A stretch of 64,000 nucleotides of DNA from positions 524,497 through 588,496 of the forward strand of contig CAVSAR010000002.1 in assembly GCA_963726085.1 (NCBI GenBank). The letters run 5' to 3'. Shown here one piece after another: positions 18,303 to 27,469 of the stretch. The stretch is from ZC4RG30 sp963726085 (GTDB lineage Bacteria; Pseudomonadota; Gammaproteobacteria; Steroidobacterales; Steroidobacteraceae). A program made the position numbers and the translations under genes. Each line of letters begins with the position of its first letter. The first letter of the stretch is position 1. The notes beneath the pieces are model-generated. The model did no database searches and was not told the DNA's origin. It was given only the letters and a program-made list of their open reading frames with translations.

Positions 18303-19099
18303 GCCACCCACTGCCCAAGGTCAGCATCGCGATCCTGCTGGGGCTGGTGTTGGCTGCCGTGTTGGTGCCGTGGATCTCGCCCTACGACTACTACACCCCT
18401 GCCTGGGATCACACCGATCTGGCGCCAGGCTGGGCCAATGCGCACCTGCTGGGAACCGACAGCCTGGGCCGCGACCTGCTGGTGCGGCTGATGTGGAGCA
18501 CGCGCATCTCGTTGTTGGTGGCACTGGCGGCCAGCCTGATCAGCCTGACCATCGGTGTTGCCTGGGGTGTGGCGGCCGGCTACCTGGGCGGTCGCACCGA
18601 CTCGGTGATGATGCGGCTGGTGGACGTGTTGTATTCGGTGCCGTTCACCCCGTTTGTCATCGTGCTTACCGTGCTGTTTGGCCGCAACCTGCTGTTGCTG
18701 TTCGTTGCCATCGGGGCGGTGTCGTGGCTGGACATCGCGCGCATCGTGCGCGGCCAGACGCGCAGCCTGCGCCACCGCGAGTACGTGGTGGCGGCGGAAA
18801 TCGCCGGCGTCAGTTCCGCCGGCATCATGTGGCGCCACATCGTCCCGAACCTGATCGGCATCGTGATCGTCTACCTGACGCTGACGATTCCCACGGTGAT
18901 CCTTACCGAGGCTTTCTTGAGTTACTTGGGACTTGGCGCCCAGGCGCCACTGACTTCGCTGGGGGTGATGCTGGCCGATGGTGCCGCGCAGATGCGCGCC
19001 CGGCCGCTGCTGCTGTTCCTGCCGGCGGTGGTGCTGATATTGCTGGTGTATTCGTGCAACCGCATCGGGGATCGGCTGCGGGACCGCTATGCAGCCTGA
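18299..19099 (+). CDS. oppC: oligopeptide ABC transporter permease OppC
   Basis: Second permease subunit, 266 residues. I chose ATG 18299 (MSHPLPKVSIAIL), which overlaps the oppB stop by 4 bp; reading the same frame further upstream runs through oppB and is not coding. It shows the OppC hallmark LGTDSLGRDLLVRLMWSTRISL after the first helix, and the EAA loop AAEIAGVSSAGIMWRHIVPNLIG. The final 11 bp overlap oppD. Confidence 0.93.
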   Translation: MSHPLPKVSIAILLGLVLAAVLVPWISPYDYYTPAWDHTDLAPGWANAHLLGTDSLGRDLLVRLMWSTRISLLVALAASLISLTIGVAWGVAAGYLGGRTDSVMMRLVDVLYSVPFTPFVIVLTVLFGRNLLLLFVAIGAVSWLDIARIVRGQTRSLRHREYVVAAEIAGVSSAGIMWRHIVPNLIGIVIVYLTLTIPTVILTEAFLSYLGLGAQAPLTSLGVMLADGAAQMRARPLLLFLPAVVLILLVYSCNRIGDRLRDRYAA

Positions 19100-19921
19100 T
19101 CCGATTACATCTTCGGAAGCACCGCTGCTGGATGTTCGCGGCCTGGCACTGACGCGTGCCGACGGCCTGCAGGTGCTGCAGGACATCGACCTCAACGTGG
19201 CGCGCGGCGAGGTGGTTGCCGTCGTCGGGGAATCCGGCTCCGGCAAGTCGCAGCTGCTGCTGTCGCTGGTGGGACTGGCGATGCCCGGTTCCAGGACTGT
19301 CGGCAGCGCGCGCTTTGCGGGCCAGGAGCTGGTGGGTGCTGGGTGAAGCCCAATTGCGTCCCCTGCGCGGCGACCGGATCTCGATGCTGTTCCAGGATCC
19401 GATGTCGGCGCTGAACCCATACCTGACCATTCGTGTCCAGCTGGTGGAAGTGCTGCAGGCACATCGCAAGGTCGATGCCGCCGAGGCATTGGCCCGTGCA
19501 CTGGAGGCGCTGCGCACCGTGCACATGCCAGATCCGCGAGCAGGTGTTGCGCCAGTACCCGCACGAGCTGTCTGGCGGCATGCGCCAGCGCGCGATGCTG
19601 GCCATGGCCATTCTCTCGGAGCCGGACCTGTTGCTGGCCGATGAACCGACGACGGCGCTGGACGTGACCACGCAGGCGGTGGTGCTGGACCTGCTGCTGG
19701 AACTGCGAGGGCGCCTGGGCATGTCGATCTTGCTGGTCACGCATGACCTGGGCGTGGTGGCACGCGTTGCCGACCGGGCCGTGATCCTCAAGGCCGGCCG
19801 CGTCGTGGAGCAGGGCAGCGTATTGCAGTTGCTGACGGCGCCGACCAGCGCCTATGGAGCCCAGTTGCTGGAATCCGTGCGCCGGCTGGAGCACCCGCCG
19901 CTGCCTGAGGCGGCAACATGA
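19089..19921 (+). CDS. oppD: oligopeptide ABC transporter ATPase OppD (two frameshifts)
   Basis: First ATPase of the peptide importer. The Walker A GESGSGKS is in the first frame; after a shift near 19335 the protein continues with GEAQLRPLRGDRISMLFQDPMSALNPY (Q-loop). After a second shift near 19537 come the ABC signature LSGGMRQR, Walker B LLLADEPTTALD and the H-loop VTHDLG. All motifs are present in the right order, so the gene is probably intact in the organism, with two single-base errors in the sequence. Corrected length about 277 residues, somewhat short of E. coli OppD. The stop overlaps oppF as ATGA. Confidence 0.87.
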
Positions 19922-20756
19922 GCTTGCCTCCGGTGGTGGAAGCGCGCGACCTGTCGGTGCGGCACCTGCGCCGCGGCAACCTGTTCGCGCGCGCCAGCTA
20001 CCTGCAAGCCCTGCAGTCGGTGAGTTTCGCATTGGCCCAGGGAGAGGCACTGGCCATCGTGGGCGAGTCCGGCAGCGGCAAGTCCACGCTGGTGCGCGCG
20101 CTGTTCCGGTTGCATCGTCCCGAGAGTGGCCAGGTGCTGGTCGATGGCGTGGACCTGGCCATCCTGACACCCGAGGAGTTGCGTGCACGGCGGCGCCGGA
20201 TGCAGATGGTGTTCCAGGATCCGCTGGCATCACTGGATCCGACCATGACGGTGGAGCAGGTGGTTGCCGAGCCGCTACGGCGCACAGCGCGATGCGCCGC
20301 AAGACGCCGAGGTTCGGGCGCGCGTGACCGCAGCAGCTGATTGCCGTGGGCCTGGACCCGGTGCTCCTGGACCGTCGGTCACAGCGACTGTCCGGCGGCC
20401 AGGCACAACGCGTGGCCATCGCCCGCGCGCTGGTCACCAATCCGGCAGTGCTGATTTGCGACGAGCCGGTGTCGGCGCTGGACGCCAGCCTGCGCGCGCA
20501 GATCCTGGACCTGCTGGTGCAGCTGCGCCGCCAGCGCGGCCTGTCGCTGCTGTTCATCACGCATGACCTGTCCGCCGCGCGCTATGTCTGCGAGCGCACC
20601 CTGGTCCTGCACCAGGGACGGGTGGTGGAGCAGGGGGCTACGGAGGAAGTGCTGCGTCGGCCGCAGCACGCATTCACGCGTCGGCTGCTGGACTCGACGC
20701 TGACGGTGGATCCGGTGGCGGCGCGCGCGGCGCGGGCGGCGGTGGCAGCGCAATGA
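19918..20756 (+). CDS. oppF: oligopeptide ABC transporter ATPase OppF (two frameshifts)
   Basis: Second ATPase of the importer. Walker A GESGSGKST and the Q-loop VFQDPLASLDPT lie in the first frame. Short shifts near 20278 and 20332 bracket YGAQRDAPQDAEVRARVTA; the last frame then gives RLSGGQAQRVAIARAL, Walker B LICDEPVSALD and the H-loop FITHDLS. As with oppD, all motifs survive. The 3' end (20674-20756) runs over the convergent lpxH 3' end. The C-terminus is Ala-rich and lacks the longer oligopeptide-specific tail of E. coli OppF. Confidence 0.86.
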
Positions 20757-21471
20757 TCTCAAACTGGCCGTCGGCATGCAGTGCCAGGTAGCTGCCGTTC
20801 CCGTACCAGTCCCCCAGCACGATTCGGCGCGCCGTCCCTGACCCGGTCTGCACGGTGTGCACCGCCGGCCGGTGCGTGTGCCCGTGGATCATCAGCGTGG
20901 TGGCACTGACCCTGAACGCCTCGTCCACGGCCTGTGGATGCACGTCCATGATCCGTGCGTGCTGCCGCTCGGTGTGTGCCTTGCTGCCGCGGCGCGCGGT
21001 CTCGGCCAGCGCGCGGCGCGTGGCCAGCGGCAAGCGCAGGTAGCGCGCCTGCCAATCTGGGTTGCGCACCATGCTGCGAAATTCCTGATAGGAATGATCG
21101 TCGGTGCACAGCGGGTCCCCATGCGAGATGAACACCCGCAGTGCCCCGCGTTCCAGCAATACCGGGTCGGGCAGCAACTGGCAGCCGGTGCGCTGCTCGA
21201 AGCCTGTGCCCAGCAGGAAGTCGCGATTGCCGCGCAGGACGAAGCACGGCGTGCCTGCATCCGTGTAGCGACGCAGCCCCTGGCACACCCGGGTGCGTGC
21301 CGGCTCCGGGTCATCGTCACCCACCCAGGTCTCGAACAGGTCCCCCAGGATGTACAGCGCCGCGGCATCGCGCGCCGGGCCGTCGAGGAATGCAATGAAC
21401 TGCTCGATGCCCTGCGGCGCGCTGGCGTCCAGATGCAGGTCGGAGACAAACAGGTAGCGGTCGGATTGCAT
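20674..21471 (-). CDS. lpxH: UDP-2,3-diacylglucosamine diphosphatase LpxH
   Basis: Metallophosphoesterase of lipid A synthesis that hydrolyses UDP-2,3-diacylglucosamine to lipid X on the inner face of the inner membrane. Calcineurin-like metal motifs are all seen: SDLHLD at the N-terminus, GDLFETWVGDD, RGNRDFLLG, SHGDPLC and GHTHRPAVH. The 265-residue product carries an extra Pro/Ala-rich tail of about 25 residues, part of which overlaps oppF on the opposite strand. It is divergent from gltX with only 20 bp between start codons. Confidence 0.94.
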   Translation of the reverse strand: MQSDRYLFVSDLHLDASAPQGIEQFIAFLDGPARDAAALYILGDLFETWVGDDDPEPARTRVCQGLRRYTDAGTPCFVLRGNRDFLLGTGFEQRTGCQLLPDPVLLERGALRVFISHGDPLCTDDHSYQEFRSMVRNPDWQARYLRLPLATRRALAETARRGSKAHTERQHARIMDVHPQAVDEAFRVSATTLMIHGHTHRPAVHTVQTGSGTARRIVLGDWYGNGSYLALHADGQFEIIALPPPPAPRAPPPDPPSASSPAADA

Positions 21472-21491
21472 CGTTGGCTTATATTGTAGGG

Positions 21492-22866
21492 ATGTCCGTC
21501 CCCGTCGTTACACGATTCGCGCCCAGCCCCACCGGCGAACTGCACCTGGGCAACGCCCGCACTGCACTGTTCAACGAGCTGCTGGCGCGTCGCGGCCAGG
21601 GTGCATTCCTGCTGCGCATCGAGGACACCGACGCCGTGCGCAGCCTGCCGCAGCACACGGCGCAGCTGCAGTCGGACCTGCACTGGCTGGGCCTGGCATG
21701 GGACGGGGCGCCCCTGCACCAGTCGCAGCGCCACGAGGTATACCGCGAACTGCTGGCCACACTGCAGGCGCGCGGGTCCGCGTATCCGTGCTTTTGCAGC
21801 ACGCGGGAGCTGGATCTGGACCGTGTCGCACGTCAGGCGGCAGGGCTGTCGCCGCGTTACTCCGGGCGCTGCCGCAATCTGACGTCTGAGGAGCGGCGTG
21901 CGCGCGTGGCCGCGGGCGAGGGCGCCGCGCTGCGCTTTGCGGTACCGGAAACCGGGGCGGTGCTGTTCACCGACCTGGTACACGGCCCGCGGCATTTCGA
22001 TTGCGCCGACATCGGGGATTTCATCCTGCGGCGCGCCGACGGCTCGGCCGCCTTCTTCTTTACCAACGCAGTGGATGACGCCTTGAGTGGCGTGACCCAG
22101 GTGTTGCGTGGCGATGATCACCTGGCCAATACCCCGCGCCAGTTGCTGATCCTCTCGGCACTGCAGATGCAGGCGCCGCAGTATGGTCACCTGGCGCTGA
22201 TTACCGGCGACGACGGAGCACCCCTGTCCAAACGCCATGGCGCGGTCGGCCTGCGTGCGCTGCGCGAGCAGGGGATCTTGCCCGAGGCCATTGCCAATCA
22301 CCTGTTTCGCCTCGGGCATTCCACGGCGGTGGAAGGCATCCTGTCGCTGCAGCAGATGGCCGGGCTGTTCGACACGGCGCACCTGCAGCGCTCCCCGGCG
22401 CATTTCCAGATGTCGCAGCTGCTGGGCTGGCAGCGCGAGGCCGTGCACCGGCTCGATCCGCAGCGTGCCGCACAGTGGCTGGGCTCGCGGCTGCCGTCCG
22501 GGCAGGCCCCTGGCCTGCAGCGAGCGCTTCATCGCCGCGGTGCTGCCCAACCTGCTGCTGCCCGACGACGTGCTGCCCTGGGTGCAGGTGGTGTTCGGCC
22601 CGCAGCCGCAGCTGGATGCCGAGGCCCTGGCGGTGGTTGCCGCTGCGGACAAGAACCTGTTTGCCGCGGCCGCCGCGGTCGCCGACGGCAATGACTTCGC
22701 AGCCATCAGTGCGGCGGCCAAATCCGCCACCGGGCTGCGTGGGCCGGCGCTGTTCAAGCCGCTGCGCGCGGCGCTGACCGGGCGCCTGGCCGGGCCGGAG
22801 CTGGGCCCGCTGCTGCGCGCGATGCCGCAGGGCACTGCGCGGCAGCGACTCGCGCGATTCGCGTAA
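21492..22866 (+). CDS. gltX: glutamyl-tRNA synthetase (one frameshift)
   Basis: Class I synthetase charging tRNA-Glu. The N-terminus RFAPSPTGELHLGNARTALF holds the HIGH-type motif, and PLSKRHGAV is the KMSKS-type loop. Near 22505 the frame changes and the anticodon-binding region continues as ERFIAAVLPNLLLPDDVLPW to the stop at 22866. Corrected length is about 457 residues, in the usual range. I chose ATG 21492 because the protein normally starts a few residues before RFAPSPTG; an in-frame TTG at 21474 is an alternative. It is followed 9 bp later by cysS. Confidence 0.92.
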
Positions 22867-22875
22867 CATTGCCCG

Positions 22876-24294
<1,419 letters not shown>

Positions 24295-24296
24295 GG

Positions 24297-24312
24297 GTTT
24301 GTTAGACGGCGC
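24297..24312. repeat. left copy of 16-bp inverted repeat flanking the TA cassette
   Basis: GTTTGTTAGACGGCGC lies between the convergent stop codons of cysS and the PIN gene. Its exact inverse complement occurs at 24970-24985, just upstream of the antitoxin. The core GTTAGAC fits the integron attC core-site consensus GTTRRRY. The perfect match is seen in sequence; the link to integron cassettes is inference. Confidence 0.8.
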
Positions 24313-24729
24313 TCACGGCTTGGCGCCAGTGTCTTCCCGGAGGCGTTCCCACAATCCGCGTGGCGTCAGCACTTCGAGTGGAACCTTTCCAATAACCTCA
24401 AGGAGGTCCTTGTCGCCTGTGACCAGCACCTGAGCCTTGCCTGAAATGGCCTCGGCCAGGACAGGCATGTCCGATTTGTCTCGAACTACGATCGAGACAG
24501 TCTTGGCCTTTGCCACGACCGAAGCTTCGGCCCGAAGCAGAGCTTCGAATTCGGCTGCGATCTCGTCGGGCACCCGCATCTTCTGCCTGAGCACCCTTCG
24601 AACTTCGGAGAGCACGGTCTCACCCACAATCAATTGGTGCTCGGCCAAAACAAGGTTGAACACGTCCGCGCAAAGCCCTCGGGTTGCGACGGCACTCACG
24701 AGCACATTGGTGTCGAAGGCGACTCTCAC
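24313..24729 (-). CDS. PIN-domain toxin, VapC-like
   Basis: A 138-residue PIN-domain protein, predicted Mg-dependent ribonuclease toxin of a type II toxin-antitoxin pair. The acidic site is visible: Asp6 in AFDTNVLVSA, an acidic residue near LSEVRRVL, Asp in RDKSDMPVLAEA and the TGDKDLLEV motif. The family resembles COG1569 (PIN_3) rather than classical VapC. It starts with GTG overlapping the antitoxin stop as GTGA, so the pair is translationally coupled. Its TGA stop abuts the left inverted repeat with no spacer. The RNA target is unknown. Confidence 0.85.
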   Translation of the reverse strand: MRVAFDTNVLVSAVATRGLCADVFNLVLAEHQLIVGETVLSEVRRVLRQKMRVPDEIAAEFEALLRAEASVVAKAKTVSIVVRDKSDMPVLAEAISGKAQVLVTGDKDLLEVIGKVPLEVLTPRGLWERLREDTGAKP

Positions 24730-24947
24730 GAGACGTCGCGGAATACGTCCTCATCTGTCAGATACCCTCTGGCTTCTGCCAGGGGCATAATCCGGCGACG
24801 AAGATCCTGGAATTGAACCAGCGCCAACTGGCGACGGACAGCCTCGCGCACGATCTCGCTTCGGCTAAGACCAGTGCGCTTTGCGGCCCGTGTAACCTGA
24901 CGGTCTAACTCGGGATCCAGGCGAACGGTAAGTGCTGAGGATTTCAT
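24726..24947 (-). CDS. ribbon-helix-helix antitoxin
   Basis: A short CopG/Arc-type DNA-binding antitoxin, about 73 residues. The N-terminal ribbon SALTVRLDPELDRQV is followed by the helices KRTGLSRSEIVREAVRRQLA, a standard RHH fold, and a C-terminal tail that would bind the PIN toxin. ATG 24947 (MKSSALTVRL) is preferred because RHH proteins start just before the ribbon; ATG 24956 adds three residues. No strong Shine-Dalgarno is visible. It precedes the toxin in one operon and probably represses it through the tandem repeats over its start. Confidence 0.83.
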   Translation of the reverse strand: MKSSALTVRLDPELDRQVTRAAKRTGLSRSEIVREAVRRQLALVQFQDLRRRIMPLAEARGYLTDEDVFRDVS

Positions 24948-24965
24948 GTCATACATTGTAATACA
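24947..24965. promoter_or_regulatory. putative autoregulatory operator, 10-bp spaced repeats
   Basis: Two near-identical 9-mers, TGTCATACA (24947-24955) and TGTAATACA (24957-24965), lie in direct order exactly 10 bp apart, one helical turn, at the antitoxin start. Ribbon-helix-helix repressors bind such tandem half-sites cooperatively. The repeats are seen; binding is inferred from family behaviour. Confidence 0.5.
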
Positions 24966-24969
24966 GATC

Positions 24970-24985
24970 GCGCCGTCTAACAAAC
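24970..24985. repeat. right copy of 16-bp inverted repeat flanking the TA cassette
   Basis: GCGCCGTCTAACAAAC is the perfect inverse complement of 24297-24312. GTCTAAC fits the attC inverse core RYYYAAC. On the minus strand this copy reads as a cassette start just 5' of the antitoxin. The remaining 118 bp to the folD stop contain a G+C-rich hairpin (GCGGGC...GCCCGC) but no complete attC that I can fold by eye. Confidence 0.8.
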
Positions 24986-25103
24986 AGTTGCAGCGGTCCG
25001 GGCTCAATTGAGTGCACGGCCGCGGGCGAAGACGGCCCGCGCCCAAGAATGTCAGTGGCGCTCGCGTGCTGATCCACGCGTCGCCGGCCGCCGAACGGGA
25101 CGG

Positions 25104-25958
25104 CTAGGGGTTGCGCAGCCGGTAGGCCTCGAGCGTGTTCTGCATCAGCATGGCAATGGTCATCGGGCCCACACCGCCGGGCACCGGCGTGATGTAGGAG
25201 GCGCGCTCGCGCGCTGCGGCGAATTCCACGTCACCGACGATCTTGCCGTCCGGCAGGCGGTTGAGGCCCACGTCGATGACCACCGCGCCGGGCTTGATCC
25301 AGTCGCCCTTGACCATTTCCGGCTTGCCGATGCCGGCGACCACCAGGTCGGCGCGGCGCACATGGCCGGGAAGATCACGCGTGTTGCTATGGCAGATGGT
25401 CACGGTGGCGCTCTTCATCAGCAGCTCAAGGGCCATGGGCCGGCCGACGATGTTGGACTGGCCGATGACCACGGCATCCATGCCGCGCGGATCAATGCCT
25501 TCGTGTTCGAGCATCTTGATGCAGCCATAGGGCGTGCACGGACGCAGCCGCGGCGTGCGCTGGGCCAGCAGTCCTAGGTTTTCCGGATTGAAGCCGTCCA
25601 CGTCCTTTTCAACCGCGATCGCATCGATCACGGCCTTGGAGGCGATTTGCTTGGGCACGGGCAACTGCACCAGGATGCCGTCGATGGCCGGGTCATCGTT
25701 GAGCGCGTGCACTGCGGCAAGGACCTCGGCCTGGGTGGCTGTCTCAGGCAGCAGCTTCACCAGCGAGTGCATGCCGGCGGCCTCGCAGGCCTGGTGCTTG
25801 TGGCGCACATAGATCTGCGACGCAGCGTCGGCGCCCACCAGCACCACTGCCAGCCCGGGCGGGCGCTTGCCGGCCGCGCGCAATGCCGTTACCTGGGCCT
25901 TGATGGTCTCGCGCACTGCCAGCGCAATCGCCTTGCCGTCGATCAGTTTCGCAGTCAT
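25104..25958 (-). CDS. folD: methylenetetrahydrofolate dehydrogenase / cyclohydrolase FolD
   Basis: Bifunctional one-carbon enzyme interconverting methylene-, methenyl- and 10-formyl-tetrahydrofolate. The 284-residue protein has the catalytic-site stretch YVRHKHQACEAAGM, the signature VQLPVPKQI, NAD(P)-binding VVIGQSNIVGRPMA, and the C-terminal ending TPVPGGVGPMTIAML. It is intact and monocistronic here; upstream on the other side is tRNA-Pro. Confidence 0.95.
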   Translation of the reverse strand: MTAKLIDGKAIALAVRETIKAQVTALRAAGKRPPGLAVVLVGADAASQIYVRHKHQACEAAGMHSLVKLLPETATQAEVLAAVHALNDDPAIDGILVQLPVPKQIASKAVIDAIAVEKDVDGFNPENLGLLAQRTPRLRPCTPYGCIKMLEHEGIDPRGMDAVVIGQSNIVGRPMALELLMKSATVTICHSNTRDLPGHVRRADLVVAGIGKPEMVKGDWIKPGAVVIDVGLNRLPDGKIVGDVEFAAARERASYITPVPGGVGPMTIAMLMQNTLEAYRLRNP

Positions 25959-26006
25959 CCCGCAGCTCCCTATATCAAAACGGGCCGTAGGGTATCATTC
26001 CAAAAT

Positions 26007-26084
<78 letters not shown>

Positions 26085-26156
26085 TTACCTGTCCGGTCAC
26101 ACTTTTGAGGCAGTGGCCGGATGCTGCGGTGGCAGCTGGATTATCCTTTGTTGATT

Positions 26157-26975
26157 ATGACTGACCCGCAGTCCCCGCTGAACCAGCGCTATGGCGCCGC
26201 GGCCGCCCCGGCCGACGTGCGGTTCAACGACGTGCTGCAGTTGCTGCTCTCGCACCGCTCGGTGCGCGCCTACCTGCCGCAGCCCATACCCGAAGGCGTA
26301 TTGCCGACCCTCATCGCGGCGGCCCAGTCAGCTTCCAGTTCCTCGAACCTGCAGGTGTGGAGCGTGGTGGCCGTGCAGGAGCCGCAGCGCAAAGCACGGC
26401 TGTCGGTGCTGGCCGGCAACCAGAAACATATTGTGCAGGCGCCGCTGTTCCTGGTGTGGCTGGCGGACCTGGCGCGCCTGGACCAGCAGGCAGCCCACCG
26501 TGGCCTCAAGGCCGAGGGCCTGGATTTCCTCGAGTCACTGTTGCTGGGCGTCATCGACTGCGCACTGGCGGCCCAGAATGCGGTGCTGGCGCTGGAGTCG
26601 ATGGGCCTGGCCTGCGTGTATATCGGCGGCATCCGCAACCAGACCGAGGGGGTGGCCGCGGAGCTGGGTTTGCCGCCCAAGGTGTTCCCGGTATTTGGCA
26701 TGTGCATCGGCTATCCGGACCCGGACCGGCCGGCCGCTGTCAAGCCGCGCCTGCCGCAGTCCGCGGTGCTGCATCTGGAGCAGTACGCGCTGGGCGCCCA
26801 GCACGCCTCGGTCCAGCATTACGACCAGGTCATGGCCGATTTCTATGCGTCTCAGGGAATGCCTCAGGCGCAGTGGAGCCAGCACTCGGTCCGGCGGGTG
26901 CTGACCCCGGGCGCCCTGCACGGGCGCGAGGATCTGGTCAGCGCGTTGAAGCGATTGGGCTTCGATCTGCGCTGA
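26157..26975 (+). CDS. NADPH-dependent nitroreductase, NfsA family
   Basis: A 272-residue FMN flavoprotein of the NfsA/FRP branch, reducing nitroaromatics or quinones with NADPH. The FMN-phosphate motif HRSVRAYLPQPIP is near the N-terminus, followed by SASSSSNLQVWSVV and the dimer-domain helices (DCALAAQNAVLALESMGL, YIGGIRN). The C-terminal region HYDQVMADFYASQG is characteristic of NfsA homologues. I start at ATG 26157 (MTDPQSPLNQRYG); an in-frame start at 26121 adds twelve unlikely residues. The physiological substrate is unknown. Confidence 0.88.
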   Translation: MTDPQSPLNQRYGAAAAPADVRFNDVLQLLLSHRSVRAYLPQPIPEGVLPTLIAAAQSASSSSNLQVWSVVAVQEPQRKARLSVLAGNQKHIVQAPLFLVWLADLARLDQQAAHRGLKAEGLDFLESLLLGVIDCALAAQNAVLALESMGLACVYIGGIRNQTEGVAAELGLPPKVFPVFGMCIGYPDPDRPAAVKPRLPQSAVLHLEQYALGAQHASVQHYDQVMADFYASQGMPQAQWSQHSVRRVLTPGALHGREDLVSALKRLGFDLR

Positions 26976-26991
26976 TTCGTATATACTCCCG

Positions 26992-27013
26992 CCCCCCTAG
27001 CGGGGGAGATTTT
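26992..27013 (+). terminator. intrinsic terminator after the nitroreductase
   Basis: CCCCC and GGGGG pair around a TAGC loop, followed by AGATTTT. The stem lies 17 bp after the nitroreductase stop and before the tRNA cluster. A TATACT with a C-rich discriminator just upstream could alternatively make this the start region of a stable-RNA transcript. Confidence 0.6.
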
Positions 27014-27063
27014 GAAGTGATCAGCCTGTGCATGACCGCATCGAGACGGTTGCCCTGAAACGG

Positions 27064-27139
27064 GCGCCCGTAGCTCAGTGGATAGAGCATCGGCCTTCTA
27101 AGCCGAGGGTAGCAGGTTCGAGTCCTGCCGGGCGCGCCA
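27064..27139 (+). tRNA. tRNA-Arg (TCT)
   Basis: 76 nt; acceptor GCGCCCG/CGGGCGC, anticodon stem TCGGC/GCCGA around CTTCTAA (TCT), T-loop TTCGAGT, encoded CCA. First gene of a four-tRNA cluster before tig. Confidence 0.97.
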
Positions 27140-27164
27140 GACTGATCGCAAGATGTGTTCGATG

Positions 27165-27240
27165 GTGGACGTAGCTCAGTTGGTAGAGCCCCGGATTGTG
27201 ATTCCGGTTGTCGCGGGTTCGAGTCCCATCGTTCACCCCA
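27165..27240 (+). tRNA. tRNA-His (GTG)
   Basis: 76 nt from G1, with the extra G at position -1 available at 27164. Anticodon stem CCGGA/TCCGG around TTGTGAT (GTG); encoded CCA. The T-stem GCGGG/CCCAT contains a C-A mismatch where relatives have T-A, either a real variant or a base error. Confidence 0.95.
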
Positions 27241-27249
27241 TTTTAAAAT

Positions 27250-27325
<76 letters not shown>

Positions 27326-27337
27326 TTTCCCGCTCTC

Positions 27338-27422
27338 GCGAAAGTGGCGGAACTGGTAGACGCGCTGGATTTAGGTTCCAGTGGGGTAACCCGTGAGAGT
27401 TCGAGTCTCTCCTTTCGCACCA
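27338..27422 (+). tRNA. tRNA-Leu (TAG)
   Basis: 85 nt with a long variable arm (TGGGGTAACCCGT). Acceptor GCGAAAG/CTTTCGC, anticodon stem CTGGA/TCCAG around TTTAGGT (TAG), encoded CCA. Last of the Arg-His-Lys-Leu cluster, 47 bp before tig. Confidence 0.96.
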
Positions 27423-27469
27423 GCCCAGAGATGACAGTCCAGAGCAGAACGACAGACGAAGGATTTGCG

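Noticed and set aside
18221..20560. A 779-codon minus-strand open frame opposite oppC-oppF.
   Set aside because: It is antisense to clearly conserved ABC transporter genes, has no recognisable domain, and is a usual artefact of high-G+C coding DNA.
18300..20756. Reading oppD and oppF as pseudogenes and the importer as dead.
   Set aside because: All ATPase motifs are preserved across the shifts, and essential genes in the window show the same kind of one-base breaks.
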